Assembly: GCA_963682025.1 (NCBI GenBank)
Contig: OY821518.1
Coordinates: 221,760,868-221,824,867, forward strand
Source of the DNA: Cordilura impudica
Lineage: Eukaryota; Arthropoda; Insecta; Diptera; Scathophagidae
Direction of reading: 5' to 3'
DNA length: 64,000 bases
Positions 46,578 through 57,165 of the stretch are shown one piece after another. Both the position numbers and the translations under genes were made by a program. Each line of letters begins with the position of its first letter. Position 1 is the stretch's first letter. The notes below the pieces were generated by a model, which saw only the letters and a list, made by a program, of their open reading frames with translations, was not told where the DNA came from and ran no database searches.

Positions 46578-47213
46578 ATTATTTATTTTTATTTATTTAT
46601 TAATATTTGATGTTTCACACACAAGACTTATTTATGTATATCTAATATTACAGTATGAAACTGATAAAACGCTCATACAATATTACTTAAAATATATTTT
46701 TAATTACATCCATTTAACAATTTAAAAAAAAACAAACAAAAAACAACAATATTCTAGTTATTTAATTGATAATACAAAATTTATTGTGAAAAATAATTAA
46801 AAATGTTTTTTTTTAACCGAAGTGCGTTACTTATAGTTTGAGAGCTATGTGGAATTAAGTTCCAAAGAAAGATTGCATGTATGAAGAATTGCCACTCAGA
46901 AAATAGGCTATTATGTCTAAAGGATATAAGTCTTCTGCCCCTATTAGGTCTCGAGAAATTAAGACGTTCATAAAGATGTTTTAGCTGGCAGGTATATATA
47001 ATTTTATGCATGAATAGTAGAACTCTAATTTTTAAAGATTATCATCGCTAATACCATAAAGTTTAGTAGTCCATATATGTACATAACGCACAATATTATT
47101 AAATACCACGTACATTTTCTGTCTACTCTGCTTATCGCAACTGGCAAAAAGTTCGCAACCGTAAAATGGACATAGATAATATATATGAAACAAATTAAAA
47201 TGAGATTTTCATG
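46578..47213 (-). pseudogene. CR1/jockey-like LINE, 3' end, decayed
   Basis: Minus strand: MHKIIYTCQLKHLYERLNFS, then NSLFSEWQFFIHAIFLWNLI, with ALRLKKNIFNYFSQ at the stop (47011-46781). This is the usual C-terminus of these LINEs (…FF..AI.LWN.LP…FK..I..YF). Upstream remnants (47180-47025) are frame-broken. The 3' UTR runs to 46600 with an AATAAATAAATAAAAATAAA tail. It ends where the Tc1 element begins. Confidence 0.85.
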
Positions 47214-47215
47214 TA

Positions 47216-48187
47216 CAGTCGCACTGATAATTGTACGCACCCCTCAAAAATTCTGTGTTTCGCTGAAAATTGGGTGTTTATAAAAAAATTAATATATCAA
47301 AATAATATATATTAACACAAATATTTATTTCTTCATTTAAATATAACATAAAATTCTTAAACATTAAAAAAGACACAATTTCGTACCAGAGATAATTATA
47401 CGTATCCTAAAACGAAATTTAATTCAAATAAATATTTACAGTTTATGTACGATTTAGTTAGTATTTGTTTGGATCTCTCTTCGCCACAACTACTGCCTTC
47501 AACCGCTTGTTCATGGAAAATACGAGGTTTGTTGTTGTTTTAGCCGGTATTTGGCTCCATTCACGCTCCAGGCCATCCTTAAGTTCCTGTTTATTCGTAT
47601 ATATTTTTTACGTATGCGACGTTCAAATTCATCCCACAAATGCCCTATGGGGATCAGGTCTGGTAATTGGGGAGGCGAATGGAGTTGTTTTAGTACGTTC
47701 TAAAACAACCATTCCTTGACAATATGTATAGATGTGCTTTGGGTCATTGTCATATTGGAAATACCATGTGCCACTGAGACCCAACTTGCTTGCGGATTCT
47801 TTCAAACTATTTGTTTCCACAAATTGCAGTTTTGCAACTGCATTCGCCGACATATAAACCCATACCATGTCCGAACCACCGCCAAGCTTCACAGTTGGAA
47901 TAAGGTTTTGTGGTTGCAGCTCCTCATTAGGCTTGCGCAAAATTTTTTGCCTGTCATCACAACCGAATAAATTAAACTTACTCCCAACGCTAAATATCAC
48001 ATTCGCCCAGAAATCTGTTGATTTGTCCGCATGCTGCTGTGCGAATTCCAGTCGATTTTATTTTATTTCACTTACAAATGATTTTTTTCTCGGTACTTGG
48101 CTATGAAACCCGCTTTTTCTCAAAACACTTCGAACTGTTTCGGAATGAACATTAATATGGTGGTCATTCTCCAAGGTATTTGTAGTC
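47216..48187 (-). pseudogene. Tc1-like transposon remnant (transposase C-terminal two-thirds and one end)
   Basis: The left end TA|CAGTCGCACTGATAATTGTA, then CGCACCCC, is a Tc1-type terminal repeat. Minus-strand protein blocks are TVRSVLRKSGFHSQVPRKKS near 48110, FWANVIFSVGSKFNLFG (47990), NLIPTVKLGGGSDMVWVYMS, LGLSGTWYFQYDNDPKH (D of the catalytic triad, near 47750), then in another frame PDLIPIGHLWDEFERRIRKK (catalytic Glu replaced by Gly). The natural end KRDPNKY is at about 47466. The first Asp position reads SVGSKF instead of SDESKF. The opposite end and the HTH region are missing. Confidence 0.92.
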
Positions 48188-48499
48188 TAGAAGTGAGTTA
48201 CATTTCATAAAAAATTAAATTTATATGGATAAAGAAACCACTTACAACAAGCAAAATATAGTAAAGTCATTCTCTACAGAGTTTTCCATTATCTCCATGA
48301 TCGGAAAATTTAGTTTTCAGAGAGTCGCAGTTAAATTTAAATTTAAATAGCTGAACGTATCCACGGTTTTGTATATTTATTAAAAGAGCACAGAGATGAC
48401 CCAACGAAATGGGAGTTACGAAAAAACACAAAAATTGGCTCAGAGGAATATTTCCAATGATTCTCTCCTTTATTCCATACAGATTGTCCAAAAAAAAAA
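48188..48499. other. Unassigned DNA
   Basis: Just upstream of a LINE fragment; may include its decayed RT. Nothing recognised. Confidence 0.35.
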
Positions 48500-48954
48500 G
48501 CTACAACTGAAAATAATGAACCAATTCTTAATATTACTCTCACCTGGTCTGATCATATGAATACCGCATCTGGGAAAACTTTCTCTATGTTATGTACACT
48601 ATGGACAACCCAACACTTAACCCCACTGAACATACGAATACTACTTGCGAAAACATATCTCATCCCCACTGTACTGTATGGTTGTGAAATATTTGCAAAC
48701 CTGGATTCTACATGTAGAAAAAAACTTATCGGAACTTACAACGCAATATTAAGATACGTCTCCAAACTAAGAAAATATGATCATATTTCAGCATACTCCA
48801 AAAGCCTTTATGGAGTCAATATAGATGATCCTTTAAAAATAAAAACATTGATACTCATGCAAAAAAATATTTTTACGCATGAGCCAGGGTACCTAAATAA
48901 GAGATTAATCCCTACTCCCTCTAGCCGCTCTAATGAAATGATACAAATTAGATA
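48500..48954 (+). pseudogene. CR1/jockey-like LINE, RT C-terminal part (interrupted; part 1)
   Basis: ILNITLTWSDHMNTASGKTF opens the thumb/connector region, then RILLAKTYLIPTVLYGCEIF, YNAILRYVSKLRKYDHIS, and the frame reaches RSNEMIQIR where a minus-strand LINE is inserted. The same frame resumes at 51314 with RYRTSFSEHHFYVFAIRLWN. Same family as 36950. Confidence 0.92.
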
Positions 48955-51313
48955 ATAATAATAATTGTATAAAAAAGAGGTGACGAAAGTACCACGACCA
49001 AAGATCTATTGTACTGCCCTCTGCTAATAGTTTGACCCTATAAAATCTCACCCAACCCTGAAATCCTTAGAAATTCGAGGATGTTGGTCGGTTCCAGTGA
49101 TTTTATTTCGCTCCCTGGTATTTGATAAGAACCCAGGTGCTTTTTCCTCTTATCCATTAAAGCTCCACAATCCCCCAGTATCTGCTCCGCCGATTCTGCC
49201 TTCTCATCGCACAATCTGCACATGGGGTTCGCTTCAAGTCCTAACTTGCTCAGATGCTCCCTGAGCCTACAGTGACCAGTTAAAATCCCGGTTAGTATTC
49301 TCAGTCCGTTCTTTGATATTCCGATACATGAGTCAAATCTCTTACTGTTGTAGTTACCTAACAAGAGGTTTGATTGCCTTTAGCCTAGGTGGCTCGGGAA
49401 AAGCTCCTGTTTAGTACGATTCTCATATTCTCTGAGTACGCCATCCCATACCCCTTTTCCTATTCCACAGAACGGTTCCGGCCCCATTAGCTTTGTGAAA
49501 GCTCCCTTTCTGGCAAGCTCATCTGCTTGTTCTTTTCCTTGGATCCCAATATGCCCCGGCACCCAACAAAGGCTGACTTTATTGTGTCTGCCTAGCTCAT
49601 TCAGTCTCTGCAGACAGTCACATACTAGCTTAGAATTTACTACATAGGAGCCTAGTGCTCGAATAGCAGCTTGACTATCTGATAATATGGTTATGTTCCG
49701 TCTTTTGTACTTTCTATTTAAGTTAATCTGTGCACATCTATCGATGGCATAAATTTCCGCCTGGAAAATACTCGTGTGTATTCCCATTGATTCGTAGTAT
49801 TTGGTACTAGGCCCAAAGACTTCCGCCCCTGTCCCATTTCCGGTCTTTGGCCCGTCCGTGCACCATTTGATCGTATCCTCCTTTACAGAATATGCTGTAC
49901 TCAAAGTACTCCATTCCTTTTTATTACTAACTTTTGTGACAAAATTTATCTTCAAATCGTATTTCTCCTCAGTCCTGCCCATTGGAAAATCTAGGAGGGA
50001 ATAATCTTTAACTTGACTTATTCGGTTCCATTGCCCTGCATAAAGCCTGGTTATAGGTTTTTCCCCCATTATCCTGATTGCCCTTGCCAGGGCATTCTTT
50101 TGCACCACTATATGTAGTGGGCTTTGATCCAAGAGTACTTCAAGTGATGCCGGTTGGCACGTCCTCATTGCACCCGTTATCCCAATACACGCTAGTCTTT
50201 GTATCCTACTTAAGTCCATTTGAGTTGATTTTAACTCCGTCCTTTTGGCACACGCAATAACTCCATAGGTCACGATTGAACGGAACATCATGGAGTACAT
50301 CCAGTACAGGATGCTGGGTTTACATCCCCACGTTCAACCCGCTACCCTTCTACATATCATTGTAGCACGCTTGGCTTTCTCTGTGATATGGTTGACATGT
50401 GTCTTCCATGTCAACTTACTGTCTAGTACTATGCCCAGACATTTAACCTCTATCTTTGGTTCGATGACTTCTCCTAGAATTTGAATTGCCTTGCATCTTG
50501 GAAGTTTTCTTCTCCTGGTAAATGGTACAATATTGGTCTTTGTCGGATTGATGTTCAGTCATGTTGCCCTACACCATTGATTGATAATTCTCAGCCTTCT
50601 TTGGACAATGTCACAAAGGGTATCCTCGAATTGGCCTCTTTCTATTATGACTATATCGTCCGCGTAGCCTTGACATTCTATACCTGCTTCCGACAGTTCC
50701 ATTAGAAGTTCGTCAACAACCAAACTCCACATTAGAGGCGAAAGAACCCCTCCCTGTGGACATCCTCTGGTTGTGTTGACGGCTATGGTTTCCCCTTCTG
50801 CTGATGTTTCTGCTGATCTTGTGTTGAGAACTTCTACCATCCATCTTGATGTCACTAAATCTACTCCTCTTCGGTTTAATGTATTTTCTATTACATCATG
50901 TGAAGTGTTATCAAAGGCTCCTTCTATGTCTAGGAAGGCATGAATGGCTATTTCCTTCTCATCTAGTGATTTTTGAATAGTTCCCACTAGGTTGGTAAGA
51001 GCGGTCTCTGTTGATCTACCCGCTCTATACGCATGCTGGTTTGAATGCAAAGGCATCTGTTGTAAAATCCTACATCTGAGATAGTTGTCCACTGCTTTTT
51101 CAAGTGTCTTCAACATGAAAGATGTTAAGCTTATTGGTCTGAAGGATTTTGGATGTGCAGTGCCTTTCTTCCCCACTTTGGGTATGTACACCACTTTCGC
51201 CCTCCTCCATGCCTCTGGTATTTACCCCAAGCCCAAGATGCTATGCCCGATATTTATTAAGAATGTTAAAATTTCCTTTAGGCCCTTTTGTAATAAGGCA
51301 GGAAAAATACCAT
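48955..51313 (-). mobile_element. R1/LOA-group LINE, 5'-truncated, inserted in another LINE with an 11-bp target duplication
   Basis: CAAATTAGATA occurs at 48944-48954 and 51314-51324, exactly flanking the insert. The short ATTATTATTATTAT-type tail (minus strand) at 48955-48966 is the 3' end. The 5' end is cut at 51313, within the RT. It splits the coding frame of the CR1/jockey-like LINE, which reads through cleanly if the insert and one repeat are ignored. Confidence 0.95.
49038..51290 (-). pseudogene. R1/LOA-like ORF2: reverse transcriptase, RNase H and Cys/His tail, in one frame with four stops
   Basis: Minus strand, a single frame throughout. The RT has FRPISLTSFMLKTLEK, NQHAYRAGRSTETAL, FLDIEGAFDNTSH (catalytic Asp), RGCPQGGVLSPLMWSL and GYADDIVI (about 50655). 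Then CLGIVLDSKLTWKTHV, an RNase H domain beginning KWCTDGPKTGNGTGAEVFGP (about 49845), with AEIYAI, LSDSQAAI and VPGHIGIQGKEQADELARKG. Last is a C-terminal GHCRLREHLSKLGL..CRLC motif (49290-49210), ending GLGEIL. In-frame stops lie near 51221, 50557, 50334 and 49378; there are no frameshifts. RNase H after the RT indicates the I/R1/LOA groups; the exact clade is not settled. Dead but comparatively young. Confidence 0.92.
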
Positions 51314-51721
51314 CAAATTAGATACAGAACCTCTTTTTCGGAACACCATTTTTATGTCTTTGCAATTCGTCTTTGGAACATGCTGCCATTAAATATACAA
51401 TCACTACGCAGCGCCTTGCAATTCAAAAAAGCTATTTTTCAATATTATAATTAAATTTACGCACACATATATAACTTCTCATTTCATTTCATTTGATTTA
51501 TGTATATTCATATTCATTATTAATTGTTCGTTTTTATTTTTGCAAACTTTTTATTGTATTATTGTATTATCTTTATAAAGTTTATTTTTATTTTTTATTT
51601 TTCAATTGTAATATCTTTATACGGTTTTCAAATTTCAATTATGTACAATGTAATGATTCTGTGCGATAATAATAAGATTTTAAGTCTTGTACCATGCAAA
51701 ACCGAGATAAATAAATTAAAA
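51314..51721 (+). pseudogene. CR1/jockey-like LINE, C-terminus and 3' UTR (part 2 of 48500-48954)
   Basis: RYRTSFSEHHFYVFAIRLWN, then QSLRSALQFKKAIFQYYN and the stop at 51452. The 3' UTR ends AAGATTTTAAGTCTTGTACC and GAGATAAATAAATTAAAA, the family's 3' signature. Confidence 0.9.
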
Positions 51722-52068
51722 GCGACAGCACTCATACTGTTTGGGGGTTTTAACCCTTTGACAATCATACATTCTCAGCCAAAGTGATTTTTATTACACA
51801 CGCTCTCGATGACATATGTATCTCTAATAGTAGAGACATAATGAAGTAAACTGCACTTATAGCTTATCATTTCTTGATCCGCACTAACTGCAAGAAAGAA
51901 CTTTTGCAATGTTGTACCTTTTTATTAGCCATATAAGGACCATACGATGAAAATAATAGCCCTTTAATATTGTATCCTTCAATATCATATCATATTTCTA
52001 ATGAATCCGTGTCAAATTAATGGTATGAATTTTTATTTAACAATATCAGGACAATAGGTTCAAAGTAA
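51722..52068. other. Unassigned DNA left of Transib copy B
   Basis: Nothing recognised. Bases 52069-52073 (CGGCC) are the Transib target duplication. Confidence 0.4.
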
Positions 52069-52639
52069 CGGCCCACAGTGGACCATATTTTGAGAAGGCG
52101 GCCAAAAATCATTTTTTTTTTGTTACCGATTTTAAAGTTATGTTATTCATTTGAAAGTAACTAAATACTAGAAAACCTCGGGAGCCAAAAAATTATGACT
52201 CTATCTCAACTATATCACAGCGAACAGGGTCTTCGAAAATGGGATTTCTCAGTAGTTTGCTAAAATTAAAAATTTCTTTGTAAATTTTTATTTTTGAATG
52301 ACTGTTACTTTTTTGATTTAAAAGATTTTGAAGTGAAATAAATTTTGTATAATTTTGGGGCTTCCATGCTATTTATGTTAAAAATGTAAAATCACTGAGT
52401 CATTCCGAAATTAAAAAAAAAATATTTAAGAAAGGTCCAAATTTTCCGAAAATCTCCTACTTAATAGGCCATAACTCCTGCCAGTCAAAAGCAGTCAGAA
52501 AAAGTCTTGCACTCTTCTATAGTCCGAACCCTCCCCTATACTAATATACCCCATTATATACCCACCAGTTTCCGCCCGTGTGTACCAGAACAATTTTTCT
52601 GACCCAAGGTTAGATATTTTCTGCAAAATTTATGAATAC

Positions 52640-52800
52640 AAAAGTTGTCCACTATGTGGTTAGGATATATTAAGTTTGAGGTGATGTTTGTAACTGCCAA
52701 AAATATTGGACCTTTGCCCATCTTTTATTATACGGATCGACTCAAAAATACTTTCTGAGTTGATTAAACGATGTCCGTCCGTCCGTCTGAGTGTTATGAA
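52640..52800 (+). repeat. DINE-like fragment inside Transib copy B
   Basis: Runs from CCACTATGTGG to GTCCGTCCGTCCGTCTGAGT. TATGAATACAAAAGTTG flanks it at 52630-52646 and 52797-52813. The same structure is in copy A at 1945-2105. Confidence 0.75.
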
Positions 52801-53029
52801 TACAAAAGTTGGTCGTACCGGTGCACCGCGGTGTATTATTTTGCGTGTCGGTAGAGTTGTCAGGAGTTGTTATATACTTATAAAAAAGGGTTGAGATATA
52901 ATGCGCTTAAGTGTTACAGGTACATTTACATAGGTATCTTTCAAAAACATTAATAGTCTGAATTAGAGTTATATAGTTTGAATACCTGACAAAATGGGAA
53001 ATAATTTAAATAACAGGTAAATGGTAAAA

Positions 53030-53150
53030 AAAAAACTGTTGTGACATAGCCCTTTAAGATATGAGCAGGTATGCTTCACCTTTTAAAAGGGGTTAGGGTG
53101 TGGGTTTTTCATGCTTCTAAAAGTGGTAATAAAAGATAAAAATTTGTATT
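53030..53150. repeat. Single unit of the ~128-bp repeat expanded in copy A
   Basis: Complement of the array unit, including CACCTTTTAAAAGGGGTTAG, GGGTGTGGG and CTTCTAAAAGTGG. One unit only, with the same flanking sequence on both sides as the array in copy A. Confidence 0.95.
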
Positions 53151-53218
53151 TTACATAATTGCAAGAAAGAGTATTTATAATAATGTTTCCACAATTATTA
53201 GTCATTACAATTTGTGCA

Positions 53219-55216
53219 ATGGCTAAGTACTGTTACAGAGATCTGGCAGATATTTATTTTCAACGAAATGATGTAGACGATGTAATTTTGCACATAGTGA
53301 GCAACGACTTCTTTAAGAATTGTAACCTAGATGACATTGAAATGCACAAAGGAAAAATTACTAATTTTGCATCGAATTTGAAAAGACGGTACATTGAATG
53401 CTCTCACAGCAAGGCAAAGATGTACAAAAGTTACCAAGACTGGTTTATAAAGGAACTTATTTTTGGGAGTGCATCTACAACTGCCAACGAAAGTGGAAAA
53501 AAGCGTCGACCAGCAAAACCAATTGACGGATGTAGTGAAAGGTCTCGAAGGCGCAAGCTGGAGAATATCAATGAAGAAATTTCTCAAAGAATTATTAAGG
53601 AATTATTCAACCAACCCAAAATAAAAAAAATAAAATTGGAATAATTGAAAAAATAGTAGAAGCGAGCCCAAGGCGCACAAAGAGGATTTGGAAAAGCATT
53701 CCTACACCAATTGAAGATAAGAAATTTACGCCGGAAGAAGCGTTCGCCCTATTTTTGGATTTGAAATTGACAAAAAATCAATATAAGGAATTGCGGAAGC
53801 GAACCAATGAAAAGAATTGTGGGATTTTTCCAGAGTATCGATATTTAGTTTCTGCCAAAAAAGAATTCTTACCTTCACAATCTGCTATTCGTGTCACTTC
53901 AACATCAGCAGAAATAAATTGCAAGATCTCCTTGAACATACTGCAGAAAGATTGCTAAATACGCTTGAAACTGATCATTTAAAAAAAAATTGGTAATGGC
54001 AGCCTTACATTAATTTCTAAATGAGGATGTGATGGATCCTCTGGTCAGAAACAATACGAGCAATTTAATGCCGAAAATTCATCAGATGCTAATTTATTTA
54101 TGGTATATTTCGTTCCACTGCGCTTAACAAAAAGGTATAGCGCCTTAGAGCCGTCAATTAGTAGAGGAACAGAAATTGATATATGGAAAAATTAAATTCC
54201 TTCTTCAACAAAGTATTGGAGACCAATAAAATTTGCATTCAAAAAGGAAACCAAGGATTTCATAACTGAAGAAGTTCAAAAAATAAAAGATCAAATCAAG
54301 GAAATTCAACCAGTAATATTTAAATTTGATGACCAAGACATTGAAGTACATTTTAAAATATGTCTCACAATGATTGGTGGAAAAGTTGCACAAGCTTTAA
54401 CTGGAACAAAGTCAACGTCAAGCTGCATTATATGCAGCCAACCCCGACCAGAAGACGATAGTTTTAAGGAAGCCTACGAATTTGGAATGTCCCCTCTTCA
54501 TGCTAGAATACGTTTCATGGAGCATATTCTTAAATTGGGTTAAGATTTGGAATTTGGTCCGTTAGGCGAAACAGTGAGAAAAAACAAAGAAAATGAAAAA
54601 AAAAGAAAGCAAAAAAAAAACAAATTCAACAAAAATATCTACAGCTAGGCCTCGTAATCGACCAACCAAAACAAGGGGAAGGAAACACAAATGATGGAAA
54701 TACTGCAAGGAGATTTTTTCCGATCCGGAAACTGCAGCATCTATCATAGGTGTAGATCATGAATTAATAAGACGATTCAAAATCAGATTACAAGTTCTTT
54801 CATGCAGCAGAAAGATAAAAGCAAAAAAATTTGTAGAGTACGCCAATAAAACAGCTATACTTTATAATGAAAAATACTCTTGGAGATATATGTCATCCAC
54901 AGTTCATTAAATTTTGTACCATGGGGAACAAATAATTCAAAACAATATGCTACCAATAGGAGATCTATCTGAAGAAGCGCAAGAAAAAAGGAACAAAGAC
55001 TACATGTTCTTTCGCGAGCACAACACAAGGAAAATGTCCAGATGTTGAACTAATGAAGACCTTATCACTATTTTGTTGTGCACTTCAGATCCATATATGT
55101 CCAACATTCGTCAAAAATGGAAAACTACCTCTATTGAATTAGACGAAGAAGTTAAACAACTTCTAGAAGATGAAAATCAAGGCTATTTAGAAGAAATTTT
55201 TACTAAAATTGGTTGA
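53219..55216 (+). pseudogene. Transib (RAG1-related) transposase, several frameshifts and stops
   Basis: Starts MAKYCYRDLADIYFQRND; the first frame (to 53644) carries a basic segment KKRRPAKP that may be a nuclear signal. After a frameshift near 53640 come RRTKRIWKSIPTPIEDKKFT and EKNCGIFPEYRYLVSAKKEF. Near 54024 GCDGSSGQKQYEQF matches the block around the first catalytic Asp of Transib/RAG1. DDQDIEVHFKICLTMIGGKV (54330) precedes CIICSQP, a zinc-binding pair, and FGMSPLHARIRFMEHIL. Near 54968 LSEEAQEKRNKDYMFF, then REHNTRKMSR, corresponds to the last catalytic Glu block (compare SEGNESGNK in RAG1). The frame ends LEEIFTKIG at 55214. I count at least five frame changes or stops, so it is dead. 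The upstream in-frame ATG at 53159 is less likely because the first 20 residues are not conserved in type. Family assignment combines these blocks with the termini. Confidence 0.85.
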
Positions 55217-55888
55217 TTTAAAGTACTTTTTCATTACACTAACAATAAGTTACACTTTTTTTTACATAGTTAAAAAATTTTCTTGATTCAAAAATTTATA
55301 TATTTTGTAAATTTACAATAAAAATTGTTATATTTCATAAATTTACCATAAAAATTGATATAGAAATATTTAAAAAGACAATAAAAAAAAATTTAACTAA
55401 AGCAAAAACATACGAGTTTTTCATTGAAACTTCTCTATCTTGAACTAATATAAGGTAACTTTTACGTTCGCTGCTTAATAAATTATATTTTAACTCGGGA
55501 TCTTTCAAAAAAAAAAAACAACCTTTGGCCCTTGTTCACATTAGGACTAAAAAGTTTACGGGGGCCAAAGTTTGGCATTTTCTGAAAAAATTAACTTAAA
55601 AAATTGTTAAAAAGTATTAGTTGTAAAATTAACTGAAAAAATAAGACATTATATTAAAAAAAAACCTTTGTTTACCTTTTAACACTTCACTTTTGTACTA
55701 AAATTCAACTACAAATGAAAATGTATTTTAAACCCTCCGTAACTTTTTTTATTTTCGGTCGTTTATAGCAAAACTTAAAGGCTAAAGTCTCACCTACCAA
55801 ACAAAAGAAACCGCATATCAAAATCCCAATCCAATCAAAAGTTATAGATTTTTGACCGCCTACTCGTCAAATGGTCCACTGTGCGGCC

Positions 55889-56640
55889 TATCAATACTTT
55901 ATCATTCAATATCATCTGAAGTATAAATTCTTTCGGAAAAAAATATTGAGGCCTTAAATACGCACTAATTCACATCATTATTTCATCTTTCTAACTTTAT
56001 TCGTTAGATATTATTAAAAGTGTTAAAATTCTCTTTCGCAAACAATAAAATTTTAAATGCTTCGTTACACATGAAAAATTTAAAATATGAAAAAAATTTA
56101 AAATATTCTAAAAATCGATATAATTTATATCAAAAGAAAACATGTTGCCCAAACTCTATTCTACAGAATACATTTGAACATTATTGTTTTCTCTCTTATG
56201 TGTTCTCAATTATAAGTGCCAAATTTCTGCCAATTCAATATAATTATACAAATTGTTTTAGATGTTTCTTTTCGGTCCCCGAGTTAGAAATTAAAAATTC
56301 AAAGGCAAGTAAAATTTGAAATTTTTATTTAAAATTTTTCCCTTTTTTCCACACAACAAAATTTGGGTACAATTATTTGAACAATTTTAAGTAAATTTTT
56401 ATTTAGTTTTTTATTCTTTGGCATTTATAAGTTACTAAACGGAAGGAATAAAAATTTTCACTTAAGTTCATTTATGTACGGCAATATGCTCTTTGAAGGA
56501 GTAAAAGGAACAAGTTCATTTATAACTCCAAGGCAAATATGTACTCAGTAATGGACATAATACTTTTTTAAAGGTATTGATCATGTCGCAGTTATATTTA
56601 GTTTGATGTTTTATCGCAAAATATGTTCAGCGGTTTTGTT
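55889..56640. other. Unassigned AT-rich DNA
   Basis: A 99-codon open stretch at 56020-56319 is lysine/asparagine-rich and unrecognised. Confidence 0.4.
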
Positions 56641-56689
56641 AATAAACAAAATTGCCATATGTAGAGCGAAACCAATCCACAACATACCT

Positions 56690-57165
56690 TACGGACTCCA
56701 TTACATTTAAAAAATGCACCATATGTTGCGGTTACCATGCTGGTGGCATCATCGGACCTTTTTTCTTCAAAAATAAAGACGGAGCTTACGTTATGGTCAA
56801 TGCAGATCGTTAACGTACCATGATTAATGAATTTTTGTTTGTAAATATAGATGACATTGATCCGGGTGAAAAGTGGTTACAACAGGATGGCGCTAAGACT
56901 TATTGACTTATTGAATTCAAAATATGGCGGTAAGTTGATATCGAGAAACGAACTTGTCAGGTGGCCTCCAAGGTCGAGCGATTTGATATTTCTCGATTAT
57001 TTCCTGTAGGGCTACGTGAAGTCACTGGTTTATGCTGATAAACCAGCAAAAACTGAAGCCCTGGAGCCCATCATTGTTCGAGCTATTCGCAAAATACGGC
57101 CAGCAATGCTGGAAAAAGTGGGCCAAAAGTGGACGTCCATTTTCAAACTTTAATGCCATACATTG
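56690..57165 (+). pseudogene. Tc1/mariner (IS630 group) transposase remnant
   Basis: CTICCGYHAGGIIGPFFFKN, a block typical of insect mariner-like transposases of the GGIIGPFFF type; WLQQDGAKTY (second catalytic Asp). In a shifted frame SSDLIFLDYFL, a stop where Trp stands, then GYVKSLVYADKPAKTEALEP, the third acidic residue region and C-terminus. At least two stops and one frame change. The first catalytic region and both ends are not seen. Confidence 0.82.

Larger units (their letters stand above)
52074..55883 (+). mobile_element. Transib-superfamily DNA transposon, copy B, both ends present
   Basis: 3810 bp. Starts CACAGTGGACCATATTTTG and ends, as reverse complement, CACAGTGGACCATTTGACG. 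The 5-bp target duplication CGGCC is at 52069-52073 and 55884-55888. Heptamer CACAGTG plus GC-rich 5-bp duplication are the hallmarks of Transib, the transposon family related to RAG1. In both ends (C/T)CAAAAATC follows 21 bp after the heptamer (52102-52110; 55847-55855), reminiscent of the RSS nonamer. It holds a broken transposase, a single copy of the minisatellite unit expanded in copy A, and a DINE-like fragment. Confidence 0.93.

Noticed and set aside
50078..51321. Plus-strand frames opposite the R1/LOA-like ORF
   Set aside because: Shadows of the minus-strand RT and RNase H.
56020..56319. 99-residue plus-strand frame
   Set aside because: K/N/Y-rich, no domain, no codon signal distinguishing it from surrounding DNA.
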